Positions 61,307-64,000 of a stretch of DNA of 64,000 bases are shown in pieces (the stretch's first letter is position 1; every line of letters starts with the position of its first letter). The notes under the pieces were generated by a model, which was given only the letters and a program-made list of their open reading frames with translations, was not told the DNA's origin and did no database searches. The stretch is from an uncultured Bacteroidales bacterium (lineage in GTDB: Bacteria; Bacteroidota; Bacteroidia; Bacteroidales; Bacteroidaceae). Location: NCBI GenBank assembly GCA_937898885.1, contig CALDKD010000089.1, forward strand, positions 41,599 through 105,598, read 5' to 3'. The translations under genes and the position numbers were made by a program.

Positions 61307-63841
61307 ATGAGAAAGTCAATCGCATTTTTCACATTTCTGTGCCTTGCGGTGGGGACAACCAGCGCAAAGGGCTTACTGAAGAGCCTTGGGAATACAGTAT
61401 TCAACAAGGTTGAGAACACCGTCAGCAAGAAAACGGACAACCCGGAAGGGAGTTATGCCAAGATAGATACCAAAAAGCTTGAGTATTCCATCCCGTATAT
61501 TCCGGTGGAGAAGCGCTCCGCCATCCTGCCGAAGCACAATATCTGCTCCATAGCACCCGCGGGAGAGTCTTCGGACAATTTCATCACCGGCAACGGTACC
61601 CTGCGCATGCAGGCTTCAGGCCAGCCCTATAACGATGTGGTGACCTATACCCAGGAAGACCTCTATGAGCCGAAATGGGCGGAGACTCCCCTGCCCCCTG
61701 ACCTGCGCCCCTACCTGCCCCGCATCCGTCAGCTGCTGCTGGAGGGCAAGCCGGACGAGGCGAACGCCCTGGTGGACGAAGCCCAGAAAAAGGCCGGCTT
61801 CGAAAAGTACATGAATTTCGACAACAAGATTCTGTACCCAGTTGGCGGGCCGTCCAGGCACACAGCCTTCACGCTCACCTTCCGTCGTCCGGAGCAGCCC
61901 GATACCCGGGACTACCTGCGTTTTCTGGACATGCAGAACGGCATGATCACCTCTATGTGGACTGATGCGCGCGGCTCATTCCGTAACGAATGCTTCTGCG
62001 CCTATGACGGCGATGTCACCGTGAACCGTTTCACTGCGCCGAAGGGACAGCTGGACCTGGACGTGGAGATACAGTTGCCAAGACTGACCGGCAGCACCCA
62101 TGAGCTGAATATCGAGGACGGCGTGATCACTCTGGCCACCGCGTACAATCCGGACTTCGGTCACAAAGGCTACGCCGTGGTCATCCGCTTCCTGCCAAAA
62201 GGCGGCACAATGAAAAAGACCGGAAAAGGCATGCACATTTCCGGCGCGGACGGCCTGATGGTAGTCGCGAAGATCGTGAGGTTCGAAAGCGACTTCACCT
62301 TTGAATGCGTCAAGCCCGTCCGTGACGGACTGATGGCCACGAAGGTCGATTTCGACAAGATGCTCAAAGGTAACGAAAAGTACATCGGCGAGCGCATGGA
62401 CCGTTCCCGTATCCATCTGAGCACCGACGAGGATATGCTGCTTTCCGGCGAGGAACTGCTCCGTCGCGCCCACAGCAAGAACGAGCTGGATCCCACCCTG
62501 CTGGAGAAGCTCTATGATATGGGCCGCTTCTTCCAGATCTACGAGACGGGCAAGAATATTCCTCCTTTTACAGGCCAGCACAACATCAACACTAACCTGC
62601 AGGTCTGCGCAGGAAACAACACGGGCCTCTTCGACGAGATGGACGTGTATTTCAAGTATTACGAGACGAAGTTCGATGACTTCCGCACCAACGCGCAGCT
62701 GCTCTACGGCGCCCGCGGCGTACTGGCCAGCGTCCACTGCGACCCGAATTCCGGCCTGTACTATCATTTCTCCCACACCTATCCGCATTACGGCTTTACT
62801 GGCGTACTGGGTTGGGTCTACAACGAGTTATGGGGCTACTACCTAGTCACAGGAGACAAGGAATTCCTGCGGACCCGTCTGATCCCGGCCTACAAGGAAA
62901 TGGCCCTGTTCTACGAGGATTACGCGTGCGACCGTGGTCCGGACGGCAAGGTCATCTTCTATCCGTCCTTCTCTCCGGAGAACCCGACCCCGAATCCCGG
63001 CTATGAGACAGTCACCAGCAGAGACATCAATCCTACGAGGATAAACTCTGTCATGGACATCGCCATCTGCCGCGAGATACTGATGAACCTGATTGATGGC
63101 TGCAAGACCCTGGGCATTGAGGAGGAGAACATCCCTCACTGGAAGGCACAGCTCGCATCCCTTCCGACCTATCTCCTGGACTTGGACGGCGGCCTGAAGG
63201 AATGGGCCTGGCCAACTATCGAGGAGAACTACAACCACCGCCACGTGTCACACCATTATGACGTATGGCCCGGACGCGCCGTCACGCCCGAAAAGAATCC
63301 CGAGCTGACGGAAGCCATCATAATCTCCAACCGCAAGCGCGCCCAGCAGGACGACTCCGCCCATGGCATCATCCACCGTGCATTCACGGCCATCCGCCTG
63401 AAGGATATGGAAGAAGCCGAGCAGAACCTTAGTCAGCTGCTCAACCACGGCTTCGTCCGCCGCACGCTGCAGACCAGCCACTTCCCCTATAGAGGTGTGT
63501 TCCCGGATCTGACGGGCGCTGTCCCGGCGTTCCTGGTGGAGATGTGCGTCTTCAGCGAGCCCGGCACGGTGGAACTCCTGCCGGTGATGCCCGCCAACCT
63601 GATGCACGGCGCCATTGACGGTGTCTGGCTATATACCTTTGCCAAGCTTAATCATATGGACTGGGACGAGAATGGCATCCATGCCTCCATCACCTCCAAT
63701 CAGGCACAGACCCTGACGCTTCGCAACCGCCGGGAAGGATGCCGCATACTTGTGAACGGCAAGGAGCTGGCCAAGAACGGCGACCATGTCCAGTACACGT
63801 TCAAGGCAGGCGAGACCGCAAAGATTGAAATTATCTTCTGA
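61307..63841 (+). CDS. GH95-like glycoside hydrolase (alpha-L-fucosidase/galactosidase clan)
   Basis: Exported hydrolase of 844 residues with signal FLCLAVGTTSAKG. The (alpha/alpha)6 barrel region shows GH95 landmarks: GQHNINTNLQVCAGNNTG, FYPSFSPENPTPNPG and EWAWPTIEENYNHRHVSHHYDVWPG, with the presumed catalytic carboxylates in the first and last regions. GH95 enzymes remove terminal alpha-1,2-fucose or L-galactose. From about 61500 the DNA is clearly richer in G+C than neighbouring genes, hinting at acquisition. Residues 21-60 (KGLLKSLGNTVFNKVENT) form an unusual amphipathic lead-in. The stop is 4 bp before a frame that looks like a truncated fic gene. Confidence 0.85.
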   Translation: MRKSIAFFTFLCLAVGTTSAKGLLKSLGNTVFNKVENTVSKKTDNPEGSYAKIDTKKLEYSIPYIPVEKRSAILPKHNICSIAPAGESSDNFITGNGTLRMQASGQPYNDVVTYTQEDLYEPKWAETPLPPDLRPYLPRIRQLLLEGKPDEANALVDEAQKKAGFEKYMNFDNKILYPVGGPSRHTAFTLTFRRPEQPDTRDYLRFLDMQNGMITSMWTDARGSFRNECFCAYDGDVTVNRFTAPKGQLDLDVEIQLPRLTGSTHELNIEDGVITLATAYNPDFGHKGYAVVIRFLPKGGTMKKTGKGMHISGADGLMVVAKIVRFESDFTFECVKPVRDGLMATKVDFDKMLKGNEKYIGERMDRSRIHLSTDEDMLLSGEELLRRAHSKNELDPTLLEKLYDMGRFFQIYETGKNIPPFTGQHNINTNLQVCAGNNTGLFDEMDVYFKYYETKFDDFRTNAQLLYGARGVLASVHCDPNSGLYYHFSHTYPHYGFTGVLGWVYNELWGYYLVTGDKEFLRTRLIPAYKEMALFYEDYACDRGPDGKVIFYPSFSPENPTPNPGYETVTSRDINPTRINSVMDIAICREILMNLIDGCKTLGIEEENIPHWKAQLASLPTYLLDLDGGLKEWAWPTIEENYNHRHVSHHYDVWPGRAVTPEKNPELTEAIIISNRKRAQQDDSAHGIIHRAFTAIRLKDMEEAEQNLSQLLNHGFVRRTLQTSHFPYRGVFPDLTGAVPAFLVEMCVFSEPGTVELLPVMPANLMHGAIDGVWLYTFAKLNHMDWDENGIHASITSNQAQTLTLRNRREGCRILVNGKELAKNGDHVQYTFKAGETAKIEIIF

Positions 63842-63845
63842 TTGA

Positions 63846-64000
63846 ACCTTTTCCGGGCATAATCCCGGACAGTACTCATACTATGTAAACAAGACAACGC
63901 ACGATGCCGAAGATACAGAGAAGGAAGAGGCTGACCGTGTTGCTACCAATATTACGAAATTGCTGAATGAGCAATCTTTCTCGCTTACTCCTTTGGAATT
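63846..64000 (+). pseudogene. 5'-truncated Fic-family-like reading frame (runs off the right edge)
   Basis: A frame open from just after TGA 63843-63845 to the window end reads NPGQYSYYVNKTTHDAEDTE followed by KEEADRVATNITKLLNEQSF. This matches my recollection of the N-terminal region of Bacteroidetes Fic (AMP-transferase) proteins. No in-frame ATG or GTG and no plausible start occurs before the similarity begins, so the 5' end appears lost. The GH95 stop lies only 4 bp away. A TCCGGG/CCCGGA hairpin sits at 63852-63869. The identification rests on about 50 codons and is tentative. Confidence 0.35.

Noticed and set aside
63852..63869. Terminator after GH95
   Set aside because: A 6-bp TCCGGG/CCCGGA stem exists but no T-run follows on the plus strand.
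1..64000. tRNA or rRNA genes
   Set aside because: All gaps over 150 bp were read; no cloverleaf-like or rRNA-like sequence was recognised.

Overview
The window is chromosomal DNA from a gut-type Bacteroidales bacterium (Bacteroidota; genus not resolved). Promoters have the Bacteroidota form (TTG/TTTG, 19-20 bp, TAnnTTTG) rather than sigma-70 form, and Shine-Dalgarno sequences are weak. The gene content also fits: TonB-dependent receptor, SusC-like carboxypeptidase-regulatory domain, BACON and FISUMP lipoproteins, DPP7-type S46 peptidase, NhaD-like antiporter, HU-wHTH protein, and a GH10 xylanase split by CBMs with a Prevotella-like C-terminal tail.

Layout. 1-5.4 kb: type I restriction-modification locus on the minus strand (hsdM, tyrosine recombinase, hsdR running off the left edge; no hsdS visible), followed by an 11-bp phased repeat. 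5.9-20 kb: lipoprotein, an all-in-one amino-acid ABC transporter polypeptide, DUF2461, MATE exporter, STAS-kinase fusion, TPR protein, MFS exporter, proBA, an outer-membrane barrel, free-methionine-sulfoxide reductase, an HD/tRNA-editing fusion and a HAD phosphatase. 20.1-23.8 kb: a four-gene steroid/bile-acid-type reductive cluster (5-alpha-reductase, flavin 5-beta-reductase-like enzyme, two SDRs). 23.8-34.6 kb: xylan-related region with a four-gene operon (GH67 alpha-glucuronidase, two UroD-family methyltransferase-like proteins, tricorn-like protease) divergent from a GH10 xylanase. 34.6-42.7 kb: cell-surface lipoprotein, antiporter, YigZ, an HU-wHTH regulator with a large nested palindrome upstream, tenA under a TPP riboswitch, and an aldehyde dehydrogenase.

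42.8-53.3 kb: a six-gene operon with one promoter and one terminator: periplasmic DPP7-type peptidase, membrane polyferredoxin fused to an HMA-like domain, TonB-dependent receptor, DUF4876-like lipoprotein, outer-membrane barrel and BACON/FISUMP lipoprotein. I read it as a redox-coupled outer-membrane uptake system with unknown cargo. 53.4-60.1 kb: a seven-gene aromatic amino-acid operon (pheA-aroB-aroC-aroQ-aroA-tyrA-DAHP synthase). Its leader encodes a Tyr/Phe-rich 27-residue peptide followed by a terminator and a matching antiterminator segment, which is a ribosome-mediated attenuator. The operon's PheA lacks about half of the prephenate dehydratase domain. 60.1-64 kb: GH43 and GC-rich GH95 glycosidases, then what looks like a 5'-truncated Fic gene at the right edge.

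Most interesting: the Tyr/Phe attenuator, the steroid reductase cluster, the polyferredoxin-TonB operon, the lobe-less PheA, the nested palindrome at the HU-wHTH gene, and the 11-bp phased array. All family assignments come from reading motifs; no database search was possible.
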